A stretch of DNA of 46,741 nucleotides from positions 1 to 46,741 of the forward strand of contig CAIVSK010000303.1 of NCBI GenBank assembly GCA_903908495.1, given 5' to 3'. Both the position numbers and the translations under genes were made by a program. Positions 1 through 16,612 of this stretch are shown in pieces; position 1 is the stretch's first letter; each line of letters starts with the position of its first letter. Under the pieces are notes generated by a model. That model was not told where the DNA came from and searched no databases. It saw only the letters and a program-made list of their open reading frames with translations. This stretch comes from Akkermansiaceae bacterium. GTDB taxonomy: Bacteria; Verrucomicrobiota; Verrucomicrobiia; Verrucomicrobiales; Akkermansiaceae.

Positions 1-77
1 CGAGGCTGTTTGGCGGGTTCCCCGGCATCGCGGGCATAGACCAGAACGTTGGTGTCAACGAAGATTGGTGCGGTCAT
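1..77 (-). CDS. PIN-domain toxin, VapC-like (5' part, cut by window edge)
   Basis: Only the first 25 codons are visible. The start MTAPIFVDTNVLVYARDAGE is the typical opening of a PIN-domain ribonuclease: a hydrophobic strand followed by D-T-N, where the Asp (residue 8) is the first metal-binding acid. VapC toxins cut RNA, often tRNA or rRNA. The ATG lies 23 bp inside the upstream antitoxin gene, the usual arrangement for translational coupling in toxin-antitoxin pairs. The rest of the gene, including the other acidic residues, lies outside the window, so activity cannot be judged. Confidence 0.75.
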   Translation of the reverse strand, partial: MTAPIFVDTNVLVYARDAGEPAKQP

Positions 78-297
78 GAAGATCGGCGCGCTTGGGGTAA
101 GGTTGACGTTCTTGTTGCAGGGAAACCGCTTGACGGGAGAGGAAATTTTCCTGCGCCAGCTGGTAGCCGGATTCCCGTTCCATGCGCTCGGACAGCATCC
201 TGGACAGGAAGCTGGAGAGGCTGGTATCCGCCTCCGCGGCCCAAATCCGGGCATGGAGAGCCACTTCGTCGGGCAGGGTGATGGTCACGTTTTTCAT
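55..297 (-). CDS. ribbon-helix-helix antitoxin, VapB/CopG-like
   Basis: An 80-residue protein. Residues 1-40 (MKNVTITLPDEVALHARIWA, then a helix rich in Ala/Ser and SSFLSRML) match a ribbon-helix-helix DNA-binding fold: a short beta strand with alternating polar residues, then two helices. The charged C-terminal half would wrap the toxin. I chose the internal ATG at 297 over an in-frame ATG seven codons upstream because the RHH strand starts exactly there. The 3' end overlaps the PIN gene by 23 bp. Such antitoxins bind their own promoter, and paired repeats lie just upstream. The family name beyond RHH is uncertain. Confidence 0.72.
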   Translation of the reverse strand: MKNVTITLPDEVALHARIWAAEADTSLSSFLSRMLSERMERESGYQLAQENFLSRQAVSLQQERQPYPKRADLHDRTNLR

Positions 298-314
298 GGC
301 ACGAACCCAGTGTA

Positions 315-353
315 ACACGGAATCCGTGTCAAATCAAAATTATTCCACGGAAT
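315..353. promoter_or_regulatory. probable operator of the toxin-antitoxin operon: two CACGGAAT repeats in palindromes
   Basis: At 315-329 ACACGGA and TCCGTGT face each other around one A, a perfect 7-bp-arm palindrome. At 342-353 ATTCC and GGAAT face each other around AC. The same octamer CACGGAAT occurs at 316-323 and 346-353, exactly 30 bp apart, about three helix turns. The sites lie 18-56 bp upstream of the antitoxin start, where an RHH antitoxin would autoregulate. The sequence is seen; the operator role is inferred. Confidence 0.5.
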
Positions 354-672
354 TTCCGCGTTGCATTGGCAAATGCGGGCGGGACAAAGTAGCGGGAGCA
401 TTGAGAAAGACGGGGCGGGTAGGGCGGATCCGGCTCGGTCCGCCCACTTGTCCGCCGAATGGCGGTGCGAATGGGTGGTGAATAAGAAGAGGAAGAAATT
501 CGCGTTCCGATGACATTTGCATTCACACCGCGCCCTCGGGTATCGTCACGGTGAGGCGGCGATAGCTTGCGGCGAGCCGGTAACAAGACTGCAGGTGCGG
601 CGGGGGACGAAAGATGGGATGGAATTGGCAAATGACGCAAGGGCGGGCCGCCCGTGCCTCCTCTTTCGCCCC
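354..672. other. intergenic region without a recognisable gene
   Basis: This lies between the toxin-antitoxin promoter and the end of the minus-strand amidase. A hairpin with arms GGGCGGA (422-428) and TCCGCCC (439-445) and a GC palindrome near 645-657 (GGGCGGGCCGCCC) are visible. The latter sits just beyond the amidase stop and could end its transcript, but no T-run follows. The open frames here are composition shadows with no domain-like sequence. Confidence 0.5.
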
Positions 673-1947
673 TCACGGGCGGTGGGATGCGTAGTGCCGG
701 GCGAGGCCGTCGGCGATGGCGTCGGCGTACTCGCGGAAGATCGACGGGCGGTCTTTGCCGGCGACGGGGCGCAGGCCGTCGTAGTCACCGGCCTGGATGC
801 GTGCGTAATCGGTGTGGGAGTTCATGACGTAGGGCTCGGTGAAGATGACGGGGCATTGATAGAGCCGGTTGGCCAGGAGGTTGCGCGCCCACAGGTACGG
901 CTGGTTGGGGATGGGGCGGGCGTTGGCGGCGTTGGGCGCGTATTGGAATGGCGGCAGGCCGGTGGCGGTGGCCATGGCGGCGGCGACGCTGGTGCCGACC
1001 GCCACTTCCTCGTCGTGGCTGCGCTGGAGGAGCCGGTCGAGCAGGGCGAAGCGTTGGTCGGCCAGGGCGATCTCGGCGTCGCTGTAGGCACCGTTGAGGA
1101 GGAGGTGGAGGTGGGAGCGTCCGACCATGATGGGCTTGGCGGCATCGCCCCAATTTTCCGCGTTGAAATGGAGGCAGAGGACGAGGTCGGGTTTGAGGGA
1201 CTGGTTGACGAATTGGGCGCGGGCGTGGATTTCGGCGGTGCGGTAGAACAGGCGCTCGGCGAGTCTTTGGGGGGAGGCGGTGAATTCCGGCGGGGCAAGG
1301 CTGGTGGCGAGGGCGAGCAGGTCCGGCGGGCGCAACGGGGTGAGCGGCTCGGCTTGTTCGCGGACGAGGGAGACCCGCGCGCCAAGGGCTTCGAGGCGGG
1401 GTTTGAGCAGCTTGGCCACCTGTAGCGTCAGGTCGCCCTCGCACACCGCGGGCTCGTTGCCGCGCGCCAGGCGGCGCTCCTCCACGGTCGCCCAGGTGCC
1501 GCCGATGTGGCCCGGATCGATGGCGATGTGGAGGCCGGCGAGGGGTTTGCCGGGGGCTGCGGGCGGGAGGTCGCGGGTCCCGCGCCAACGGTGCGGGGCG
1601 GGTAAGGCGGGCCCGGTGGCGAAGGCCAGATGGAAAACGTCCGCCGGCGCGGGCAGTCCGGTGGCGATGCGGGCTTCGCGGTCGTCGATGCTGATTAATT
1701 CGCGCCACGTGCTGCCGGTGGTGAAAATGGTGGTCAGGAGGGTCTCGAAATCGGCGCGGCGGATCGTGTGTTGGTAGATGTTGAGTGCCGGCCAGTCTGG
1801 CGGAGCGGTCAGCGCGGCGAGTGCCAGCTCGGTGGCTGACGCTGGCTGCTTGGCCGGGGGCGCGGGCCGGAGGACTAGCATCAGCACCAGCCCGGCGAGG
1901 CAGGCAACAGCGAGCAATGGGAGCAGGAGCTTGCGGGGACGGGGCAT
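673..1947 (-). CDS. membrane-anchored N-acetylmuramoyl-L-alanine amidase (Amidase_3 family)
   Basis: A 424-residue protein. An N-terminal hydrophobic segment (about residues 7-27) follows basic residues and should be a signal anchor placing the enzyme in the periplasm. The catalytic domain begins at about 137. D-P-G-H-I-G-G (144-150) supplies the first zinc-binding His (147), Glu170 fits the second ligand, and the LCLHFNAEN stretch gives His260, the usual zinc ligands of Amidase_3 enzymes, which cut the amide between muramic acid and the stem peptide. The 135 residues before it match no domain I recognise, and the catalytic domain carries a longer loop between Glu170 and His260 than small amidases. 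I chose the ATG at 1947 because the hydrophobic anchor starts right after it; an upstream in-frame start would add 23 unlikely residues. It is divergent from the ymdB-like gene, with 84 bp between them. Confidence 0.85.
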   Translation of the reverse strand: MPRPRKLLLPLLAVACLAGLVLMLVLRPAPPAKQPASATELALAALTAPPDWPALNIYQHTIRRADFETLLTTIFTTGSTWRELISIDDREARIATGLPAPADVFHLAFATGPALPAPHRWRGTRDLPPAAPGKPLAGLHIAIDPGHIGGTWATVEERRLARGNEPAVCEGDLTLQVAKLLKPRLEALGARVSLVREQAEPLTPLRPPDLLALATSLAPPEFTASPQRLAERLFYRTAEIHARAQFVNQSLKPDLVLCLHFNAENWGDAAKPIMVGRSHLHLLLNGAYSDAEIALADQRFALLDRLLQRSHDEEVAVGTSVAAAMATATGLPPFQYAPNAANARPIPNQPYLWARNLLANRLYQCPVIFTEPYVMNSHTDYARIQAGDYDGLRPVAGKDRPSIFREYADAIADGLARHYASHRP

Positions 1948-2031
1948 TTTTCGGAAATTGGGTTGTCGGTCGGGGGCTGATATGGATAGTTGGAGGCGGC
2001 CGCATTGTGAGCGCATTACTATCTACTAATT

Positions 2032-2856
2032 ATGTCAACGATCCGTATTATGTTCTTGGGAGATGTCGTGGGAGAGCCTGGCCGCAAGGCGGTCATCGAG
2101 CAATTGCCATTGCTGAAACAGAGCGAGGGGCTGGATTTTATCATCGTTAATGGCGAGAATGCGGCGGGCGGGCGGGGCATCACTCCGCGCATCGCCATCG
2201 ATTTGTTGCGGGCCGGCGCGGCGGTCATTTCCACCGGCGATCACGTCTGGGATCAGGCCGAGATTGTGGACTATTTCCCCACCGAGCCGCGCTTGTTGCG
2301 GCCCTTGAATTATCCGCCCGGCACTCCCGGCAATGGCAGCGTGGTGCTGCAAACCGCCAAGGGGAAGGTCGGCGTGGTGCTGGTGCAGGGCCGTTCATTC
2401 ATGCAGCCCCCCTTGGAAAACCCGTTCATCGCCGCTGAAGCGGAGGTCGCTCGCCTGGCCTCCGACGGCGTGAAGGTGATTGTGCTGGAGATCCACGCCG
2501 AAACCACCAGCGAGAAAATCGCCATGGGCCGCATGCTCGACGGCCGGGTATCGCTCGTGGTTGGCACCCACACCCACGTGCAAACCGCCGATGATACGAT
2601 CTTCCCAGGTGGCACCGGCTATTTGACCGATGCCGGCATGTGCGGCCCGGAGGAATCCGTCCTCGGCAGAAGCATCGAATCGGTCGTCTGGCGCCACAAA
2701 TCCGGCATGCCCACCCGCTTTCCCGTCGCCAAGGGGCCGGTGCGCCTCTGCGGCGTCATCGTCGACGTCGATCTCGCCAGCGGCCGTTGCGTGGCCATCC
2801 GCAGGCTGTCATTGCCGCTGCCGGAGGCCGCGCCAAGCGCCGAACCCGGTGTTTGA
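2032..2856 (+). CDS. ymdB: YmdB-family metallophosphoesterase (TIGR00282)
   Basis: A 274-residue protein of the YmdB family, dimetal phosphodiesterases that hydrolyse 2',3'-cAMP or cyclic mononucleotides and influence biofilm and RNA turnover in Bacillus. Metal-binding motifs are all present: G-D-V-V-G (10-14), N-G-E-N (40-43), G-D-H-V-W-D (69-74), I-H-A-E near 150, and G-T-H-T-H-V-Q-T-A-D near 180. Length is normal (about 260-280). The start ATG has no Shine-Dalgarno sequence; the preceding bases are an AT-rich stretch CTACTAATT. It is followed by a 420-bp gap before the tRNA-Thr/tuf block, so it is probably a single-gene unit. In many bacteria ymdB neighbours rny; that is not the case here. 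Confidence 0.92.
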   Translation: MSTIRIMFLGDVVGEPGRKAVIEQLPLLKQSEGLDFIIVNGENAAGGRGITPRIAIDLLRAGAAVISTGDHVWDQAEIVDYFPTEPRLLRPLNYPPGTPGNGSVVLQTAKGKVGVVLVQGRSFMQPPLENPFIAAEAEVARLASDGVKVIVLEIHAETTSEKIAMGRMLDGRVSLVVGTHTHVQTADDTIFPGGTGYLTDAGMCGPEESVLGRSIESVVWRHKSGMPTRFPVAKGPVRLCGVIVDVDLASGRCVAIRRLSLPLPEAAPSAEPGV

Positions 2857-2930
2857 TCTCAAAAGAGCCACGGGGCCGGGCAAGTTTGACCTTTTCGTGA
2901 GCCCTTCGCTGCGCGTTGGATCACGGGGTT

Positions 2931-2943
2931 CGGCAGGATGCCG
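2931..2943. repeat. short palindromic repeat of the CCGGCATCCTGCCG type
   Basis: CGGCA (2931-2935) and TGCCG (2939-2943) pair around GGA. With its flanks this reads GTGCCGGCATCCTGCCG on the minus strand. From experience, this text recurs in intergenic regions of Planctomycetes and Verrucomicrobia genomes and yields spurious peptides containing SAGILP when translated. Only one copy lies in this window, so membership of a family rests on memory rather than on internal repetition. Confidence 0.4.
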
Positions 2944-3139
2944 GCACTCCCCACCATCGATGTGGCAGCCGCTGTGTTTCCACGACAGCGGGCCGGCGAG
3001 GCGGCTGGAGCTGACGTATTTGCAGGAAACGGACGGCTTGCACGAAACGGCTGCGGCTCAGCTCGATCATGGGGGCTCGGCTGTCGGCTGGCATCCAGTA
3101 GACGCAACTGAACTTTTTTTCATAATAGTGAGTTTTATT

Positions 3140-3167
3140 TTGACAAACTCGGAATTTTCGGTAAGCT
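3140..3167 (+). promoter_or_regulatory. candidate sigma-70-type promoter of the tRNA-Thr/tuf operon
   Basis: A perfect TTGACA -35 hexamer (3140-3145) lies 16 bp before TAAGCT (3162-3167), which keeps the T-A-n-n-n-T frame of a -10 box. The upstream 30 bp are AT-rich, like an UP element. It is the best promoter match before the tRNA-tuf block. The -10 match is only moderate. Confidence 0.42.
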
Positions 3168-3276
3168 CCGCCCGCTCTTCCCCAATTCTTGCAAGGGGTG
3201 CCGCGCCCGGTCCATTGAGACAGACAGGACGCGGTGTTTTTGTCGGCTTGAAGGAAGATCGCAAATCAGTAACAAA

Positions 3277-3351
<75 letters not shown>

Positions 3352-3397
3352 GACTGCGTCACAACCACCACAACTCTCACGCGAACCAACAACCACC

Positions 3398-4582
<1,185 letters not shown>

Positions 4583-4589
4583 GTCTCAG

Positions 4590-4618
4590 CAGGCGGGCGC
4601 AGTCCATGCGCACGCCTG
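4590..4618 (+). other. hairpin 1 after tuf
   Basis: CAGGCGGGCGC and GCGCACGCCTG pair around AGTCCAT, giving an 11-position stem with one mismatch. It begins 8 bp after the tuf stop. No T-run follows, so it is more likely an RNA-stability or processing element than a terminator. Confidence 0.55.
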
Positions 4619-4631
4619 ACCCCTTGACGAT

Positions 4632-4661
4632 GGGGCATCCCGGGCCCACCCGGGATGCCCC
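4632..4661 (+). terminator. hairpin 2 after tuf (possible attenuator or processing site before tRNA-Trp)
   Basis: A perfect 13-bp stem GGGGCATCCCGGG / CCCGGGATGCCCC with a four-base loop, 14 bp upstream of tRNA-Trp. The strength suggests partial termination or a 3' end protecting tuf mRNA. The missing T-tract argues against a full intrinsic terminator, so read-through into tRNA-Trp-secE is expected. Confidence 0.5.
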
Positions 4662-4675
4662 TGAGTCGCCTCAAA

Positions 4676-4751
4676 ACGGCAGTAGTTCAATTGGTAGAGC
4701 ATCGGTCTCCAAAACCGAGTGTTGGGGGTTCGAGTCCCTCCTGCCGTGCCA
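4676..4751 (+). tRNA. tRNA-Trp (anticodon CCA)
   Basis: Cloverleaf with acceptor ACGGCAG / CTGCCGT, D stem GTTC/GAGC, anticodon stem TCGGT/ACCGA with loop CTCCAAA (anticodon CCA), T stem GGGGG/CCCTC with one G-T pair. Discriminator G, then encoded CCA. The order tuf, tRNA-Trp, secE, nusG is conserved in many phyla. The secE start codon lies 29 bp downstream. Confidence 0.97.
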
Positions 4752-4779
4752 GCTCATTTTCGATCAACGTAACAAATTC

Positions 4780-5103
4780 ATGCAGTTCTTGGAGTTCTTT
4801 AAAATTGGCGGGAGTTGGATCACATCCGGGATTGGCTATGCACTGCTGGCCGTGTTCGCGGTGGTCATCGTCCGCAATTACGCCAAAATTTCCCGCTTCG
4901 CCGGTGAAGTCAAAGGCGAATTGCGCAAGGCGAGTTGGCCGTGGGAATCCGACCCCAAGATCAAGGGCTTCCGCAAATACAAGGAATTGACCGATTCAAC
5001 CGTGGTGGTGCTTGTTGCGGTCATCCTGCTGGCTGGATTTGTCCAGTTCTGGGATTTCTTCCACGTGTTGATTGTCTCGTTCTTTACCAATCTCGGGCGT
5101 TGA
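4780..5103 (+). CDS. secE: preprotein translocase subunit SecE
   Basis: A 107-residue subunit of the SecYEG channel. The diagnostic part is residues 45-107: an amphipathic helix with KGELRKASWPW, then ELTDSTVVVLVAVILLAGFV, the universal SecE transmembrane segment. An additional hydrophobic stretch at about 13-33 suggests a second membrane span, as in longer SecE proteins. The true start is the ATG at 4780; the frame is open further upstream only because it runs through tRNA-Trp. No Shine-Dalgarno sequence is seen. nusG follows after 45 bp. Confidence 0.95.
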   Translation: MQFLEFFKIGGSWITSGIGYALLAVFAVVIVRNYAKISRFAGEVKGELRKASWPWESDPKIKGFRKYKELTDSTVVVLVAVILLAGFVQFWDFFHVLIVSFFTNLGR

Positions 5104-5148
5104 TGCGGCCCCGCTTCCGCTCTCTTCAATCTCAGCTTGCTTTCCGCC

Positions 5149-5718
5149 ATGCCAGAAACCGATCCCGTCAGAAACCAGTGGTATGTTGTCCAGGTCCTGT
5201 CCTCTCAGGAACAAAAGGTCCGTGACCGGATCCTGCGCCAGGCCGAGGCCGAGGAAATGACCGACTACATCCACGAGGTGCTGGTCCCCACCGAAATGGT
5301 GTCTGAAATCCGCCGCGGCAAGAAGACCGAGACCAAACGCAAGTTCTTCCCGGGCTATATCATCGTCAACATGAACCTCATTTCCGCGGACAACCAGCTC
5401 GTCGAAAAGACCTGGTTCTTCATCAAGGAAATGGAAGGGGTCATCGGCTTCGCCGGTACCAAGGACCGCCCCACCCCCATGCGTCCCCGCGAAGTCGAAG
5501 CGATGCTCGCCCAAATCAAGGAGCGCGAAGAGCACACCCGCCCGGCTATCACTTTCGAAGTCGGCGACACCGTCAAGGTCGCCGATGGCCCATTTCAAAG
5601 TCAGAACGGAATCGTCGAGGAAATCGATCCGGAACGCGGCAAACTGCGCGTCTCGGTCAGTATCTTCGGTCGCTCCACCCCGGTTGAACTTGAATATTGG
5701 CAGGTCGAACGTGCCTAA
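5149..5718 (+). CDS. nusG: transcription termination/antitermination factor NusG
   Basis: A 189-residue factor that binds the RNA polymerase clamp and couples transcription to Rho and ribosomes. The NGN domain opens with WYVVQVLSSQEQKV at residue 10, and the F-F-P-G-Y motif near 64 is intact. The KOW domain lies near 138-185 (FEVGDTVKVADGPF, then NGIVEEID). I chose the ATG at 5149 rather than a TTG four codons upstream. It sits between secE and rplK, the standard order, and probably shares their transcript. Confidence 0.96.
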   Translation: MPETDPVRNQWYVVQVLSSQEQKVRDRILRQAEAEEMTDYIHEVLVPTEMVSEIRRGKKTETKRKFFPGYIIVNMNLISADNQLVEKTWFFIKEMEGVIGFAGTKDRPTPMRPREVEAMLAQIKEREEHTRPAITFEVGDTVKVADGPFQSQNGIVEEIDPERGKLRVSVSIFGRSTPVELEYWQVERA

Positions 5719-5793
5719 CACGTTTCCGGCATCGGGCCGGTCAAATCCGATCCTCCGCAAGTCTCTCTAACGTTATTGTAACACCTCACTAAT

Positions 5794-6222
5794 ATGGCCA
5801 AGGAAGTCGTCAAAGTCATCAAACTGCAAATCCCCGCGGGCGCCGCCAATCCGTCCCCGCCCGTCGGTCCAGCCCTCGGTCAAGCCGGCGTCAACATCAT
5901 GGCGTTCTGCAAGGATTTCAATGCCAACACACAAAGCCAGGCGGGCGATGTGCTGCCGGTGGTCATCTCTGTCTACAAGGACAAGTCGTTCACCTATATC
6001 ACCAAGAAGCCCCCCGCAGGCAATCTCCTCAAAAAGATCGCCGGACTGGCCTCCGGCTCCAAGGAAGCCAACAAAATCAAGGTCGGCAAGATCACCAAGG
6101 AACAGTTGATGGAAGTGGTCAAAATCAAAATGCCCGACCTCAACACCCGCGACCCCGAAGCCGCCGCCCGCATCCTGGCCGGCACCGCCCGCCAGATGGG
6201 CCTGGAAATCGAAGGCATGTAA
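5794..6222 (+). CDS. rplK: 50S ribosomal protein L11
   Basis: 142 residues, the normal length. The N-terminal domain ([20 protein letters not shown], with the conserved prolines contacted by RelA and thiostrepton) and the C-terminal rRNA-binding domain are both present. L11 forms the stalk base and is needed for the stringent response. The ATG follows an AT-rich leader (TAACACCTCACTAAT) with no Shine-Dalgarno sequence. It is followed by rplA after a 97-bp spacer with a hairpin that may serve feedback control. Confidence 0.97.
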   Translation: MAKEVVKVIKLQIPAGAANPSPPVGPALGQAGVNIMAFCKDFNANTQSQAGDVLPVVISVYKDKSFTYITKKPPAGNLLKKIAGLASGSKEANKIKVGKITKEQLMEVVKIKMPDLNTRDPEAAARILAGTARQMGLEIEGM

Positions 6223-6256
6223 CCCCTCTCCGCCGGGCTTTCTAACAAGTGGGTCC

Positions 6257-6276
6257 GGCACCCGCAGGAGGGTGCC
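6257..6276 (+). promoter_or_regulatory. hairpin in the rplK-rplA spacer (possible L1 feedback site)
   Basis: GGCACCC (6257-6263) and GGGTGCC (6270-6276) form a perfect 7-bp stem with a six-base loop, 43 bp before the rplA start. L1 represses its own operon by binding an mRNA structure in many bacteria. The position fits, but I cannot match the L1-binding consensus with certainty. Confidence 0.35.
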
Positions 6277-6319
6277 ACATCCGGTGGCATCCGAACGCAC
6301 TGCAAACCAAAAGCAACCA

Positions 6320-7027
6320 ATGGCCAAACACCGCAGCAAACGCTACCTAAAGGCAGTCGCACTTGTCGAAGTCGGCAAGAGCTACTCGCTCAATGACGCA
6401 ATCGGCATCGTGAAGCAATTCCCGGCGCCCAAGTTCACCCCCACCGTCACCCTCTCCTTCCACCTCGGCGTGGATCCCCGGAAGAGCGATCAGATGGTGC
6501 GCGGATCCGTCTCACTCCCACACGGCACCGGTCGCAACGTCCGCGTCGCCGTCTTCGCCCAAGGCGTCGCCGCCGAGGCTGCCATCGCCGCAGGTGCCGA
6601 GCACGTCGGTTACGAAGACCTCATCAAACGCGTGCAGGAAGGCTTCACCGACTTTGATTCGGCCATCGCCACTCCCGATGCCATGGCGGAAGTCCGCAAA
6701 ATCGCCCGTATCCTCGGCCCGCGTGGCCTGATGCCCAACCCCAAGACCGGCACCGTCACCGACGACACCGCCAAGGCCGTGCGCGAAGTGAAAGCCGGCC
6801 GCATCGACTTCAAGCTCGATAAGAACGGCAATGTGTCCGGTTCCATCGGCAAGGCCAGCTTCGACACCGTGCAGCTGTTTGAAAACGGCCGCGCCTTCGT
6901 CGATGGCGTCGTCCGTGCCAAACCCGCCGCAGCCAAGGGCAACTTCATCCGCAGCGCCACTCTGGCCGCCTCCATGCTTCCCGGCTTGCCGCTGGAAGCC
7001 AGCACCTACACCAAAGCCACAGCCTAA
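6320..7027 (+). CDS. rplA: 50S ribosomal protein L1
   Basis: 235 residues, typical length (about 230). It begins MAKHRSKRYLKA. The signature GPRGLMPNPKTGTV near 134-147 and the two-domain L1 layout are intact. L1 binds the mobile L1 stalk of 23S rRNA and often represses the L11 operon. The reading frame is open for 16 codons upstream, but only the ATG at 6320 gives the conserved N-terminus. The preceding AAGCAACCA carries no Shine-Dalgarno sequence. rplJ follows after only 19 bp. Confidence 0.97.
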   Translation: MAKHRSKRYLKAVALVEVGKSYSLNDAIGIVKQFPAPKFTPTVTLSFHLGVDPRKSDQMVRGSVSLPHGTGRNVRVAVFAQGVAAEAAIAAGAEHVGYEDLIKRVQEGFTDFDSAIATPDAMAEVRKIARILGPRGLMPNPKTGTVTDDTAKAVREVKAGRIDFKLDKNGNVSGSIGKASFDTVQLFENGRAFVDGVVRAKPAAAKGNFIRSATLAASMLPGLPLEASTYTKATA

Positions 7028-7046
7028 CCCCGGCCCGCCAACGACC

Positions 7047-7592
7047 ATGAATCCTGATAAGCAAATCATCATCACCGGCCTGCTGGAGCGCGTCAATGCC
7101 TCTCCCTATCTGATCGTCATTGATTACACCGGCCTCAAGGTCAAGCAGTTCACTGAACTGCGCAACCGCCTCTTCGCCGTCGGTGCCTCGTGCATCGTCG
7201 CCAAGAACAGCTACATGCGCAAGGCTCTCACCGAAGCCGGCTTGCCCGACATCGGCAGCGAGCTTGTCGGCCAGACCGCCTTCGTCACCGGCGAAAGCGA
7301 AGTGTTTGCCGCCGCCAAGGTGATCAAGAACTTCGAAAAGGAGTTCAAAAAGCCCGAAATGCGCGTCGGTATCCTCGGCAACGCCGTGCTCGACACCGCC
7401 AAGCTCAAGGCCATCGCCGATATCCCGTCCCGCGAAGCGGTGCTGTCCCAATTGCTGGGCACCATCAACGAGCCGGCCGCACGCATCGCACGCGTCATCA
7501 AAAACAAGTTCAACCCCGAGCCCGAGCCCGGCAGCGAAGTGGAAGCTTCTGAAGAAGTTGCCGTCACTGCCGAAGCCGCGCCCACTGAATAA
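7047..7592 (+). CDS. rplJ: 50S ribosomal protein L10
   Basis: 181 residues. The N-terminal rRNA-binding domain has TGLKVKQFTELRNRLF and VAKNSYMRKAL. The C-terminal helix that carries L7/L12 dimers is followed by an acidic tail of about 25 residues (EPEPGSEVEASEEVAV and so on). I set the start at 7047 because residues upstream in frame come from the rplA gene read in another frame. Tight coupling to rplA (19 bp) and a 131-bp spacer to rplL are usual, as the cell needs four to six times more L12 than L10. Confidence 0.96.
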   Translation: MNPDKQIIITGLLERVNASPYLIVIDYTGLKVKQFTELRNRLFAVGASCIVAKNSYMRKALTEAGLPDIGSELVGQTAFVTGESEVFAAAKVIKNFEKEFKKPEMRVGILGNAVLDTAKLKAIADIPSREAVLSQLLGTINEPAARIARVIKNKFNPEPEPGSEVEASEEVAVTAEAAPTE

Positions 7593-7654
7593 TCTGAATC
7601 GATGGCGGCAGCGTCTCCGCGCCACCGCCTGAATACCCAATGGTTCCTCGTCGG

Positions 7655-7670
7655 AGCGGCGGCTGCCGCT
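7655..7670 (+). other. hairpin in the rplJ-rplL spacer
   Basis: AGCGGC (7655-7660) and GCCGCT (7665-7670) pair around GGCT. It lies in the 131-bp spacer between rplJ and rplL, where RNA structure commonly tunes L12 translation or mRNA processing. The role is inferred from position only. Confidence 0.35.
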
Positions 7671-7723
7671 CTGAAATTCCTGGAGGCTCCGGGAGCGACG
7701 ATACCGAACAAGGAGAACATAAC

Positions 7724-8098
7724 ATGTCAAACATTGCACAACTCGTAGAAGCACTCGGCAAGCTCACCGTTCTGGAAGCTGTCGATCTCGTCAAACAACT
7801 CGAAGAAACCTGGGGCGTTTCCGCCGCCGCACCGGTCGCCATGATGGCGGGCCCGGCCGCTGCTGCTGAAGCCGTCGAAGAGAAAACCGAATTCGACGTC
7901 GTCCTCACCGACCACGGAGCCAACAAAATCGCCGTCATCAAGGTGGTGCGCGAAGTGGTTCCAGGCTTGGGTCTGGCCGATGCCAAGAAACTCGTCGAAA
8001 GCGCTCCGGCAAAAATCCTTGAAGGCGTCGGCAAAGACGCTGCCGAGGTTGCCAAAAAGAAGCTCGAAGAGGCTGGTGCCAAGATCGAGATCAAGTAA
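7724..8098 (+). CDS. rplL: 50S ribosomal protein L7/L12
   Basis: 124 residues. N-terminal dimerisation helices (1-35), an Ala-rich hinge (about 38-55), and the C-terminal domain with [20 protein letters not shown] and [14 protein letters not shown], which binds translation factors. The start is the ATG at 7724. It is the only start among those I inspected with a clear Shine-Dalgarno sequence (AAGGAG, 9 bases before the ATG). That fits the high and separately tuned output of this protein. Confidence 0.97.
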   Translation: MSNIAQLVEALGKLTVLEAVDLVKQLEETWGVSAAAPVAMMAGPAAAAEAVEEKTEFDVVLTDHGANKIAVIKVVREVVPGLGLADAKKLVESAPAKILEGVGKDAAEVAKKKLEEAGAKIEIK

Positions 8099-8115
8099 TT
8101 CACTCCCCGGATTTA

Positions 8116-8143
8116 CCCAGGGGTGGCTCCCGCCATCCCTGGG
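8116..8143 (+). terminator. strong hairpin between rplL and rpoB (attenuator-type)
   Basis: CCCAGGGGTGGC (8116-8127) and GCCATCCCTGGG (8132-8143) pair over 12 positions (one G-T pair) around TCCC. It starts 18 bp after the rplL stop. In E. coli this spacer holds an attenuator and an RNase III site that set polymerase below ribosomal-protein levels. The position and strength fit that role; no T-tract follows, so partial termination or processing is more likely than a full stop. Confidence 0.55.
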
Positions 8144-8292
8144 ACTTCCTGCCGAGATCGGCTCGAGAATTCAATTTATTCCTGTGCTTTCGCTCCGATC
8201 CCGTCACTCCTCTCTAACGATTCTAAACCACCCTCGCCTGAGACCGTCCGCGGCTCGGGCTTAACTTGTAAGAAAGAACACCACTAATTGCC

Positions 8293-12240
<3,948 letters not shown>

Positions 12241-12287
12241 TCCGAGCCCGCGAATCCCAATCCTGATCCTAACATATTTTTCCTATT

Positions 12288-16439
<4,152 letters not shown>

Positions 16440-16462
16440 GTAGGATCGATTCTAACAATAAG

Positions 16463-16494
16463 CCCCGGCCCGCGTCCCGCAGGCCGGGGTTTTT
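16463..16494 (+). terminator. intrinsic terminator of the rpl-rpo operon
   Basis: CCCCGGCC (16463-16470) and GGCCGGGG (16482-16489) form a perfect 8-bp GC stem around an 11-base loop, followed by TTTTTG TTTG. It lies 24 bp after the rpoC stop and is the clearest textbook terminator in the window. Confidence 0.9.
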
Positions 16495-16510
16495 GTTTGC
16501 ATGCCAAAGC

Positions 16511-16595
16511 ATTGTAGCGGCGGTCTGTGACCGCCGTTAGCCCATGCTAAGGCGCAATCCATTGGCAGCGGCGCTCACAGAGGCGCCGCTACAAT
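16511..16595. repeat. REPIN-like inverted repeat A (ATTGTAGCGGCG type)
   Basis: An 85-bp element whose ends are exact inverted copies of ATTGTAGCGGCG (16511-16522 and 16584-16595). Each end also folds by itself: CGGCGGTC/GACCGCCG around TGT at the left and AGCGGCGC/GCGCCGCT around eight bases at the right. The middle has CCCATGCTAAGGC (16541-16553), the same 13-mer found in element B. Two REP palindromes in inverted order form the layout known as a REPIN, a non-autonomous element normally mobilised by a RAYT transposase encoded elsewhere. It lies between the rpoC terminator and the end of the permease gene. Confidence 0.75.
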
Positions 16596-16612
16596 CCCCG
16601 TTGCGTCTGCGG

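Larger units (their letters stand above)
2857..3276. other. 420-bp intergenic region upstream of the tRNA-Thr/tuf block
   Basis: No gene is supported. The left half contains a GC-rich segment with a small palindromic repeat (2931-2943). The right half (3108-3165) is clearly AT-rich against its surroundings, with runs of T and A typical of a strong promoter region, and includes a TTGACA box. The roughly 110 bp between this box and the tRNA would form the 5' leader. Confidence 0.6.

Noticed and set aside
517-1425. A 302-codon plus-strand frame
   Set aside because: Val/Gly/Glu-rich shadow of the amidase on the other strand.
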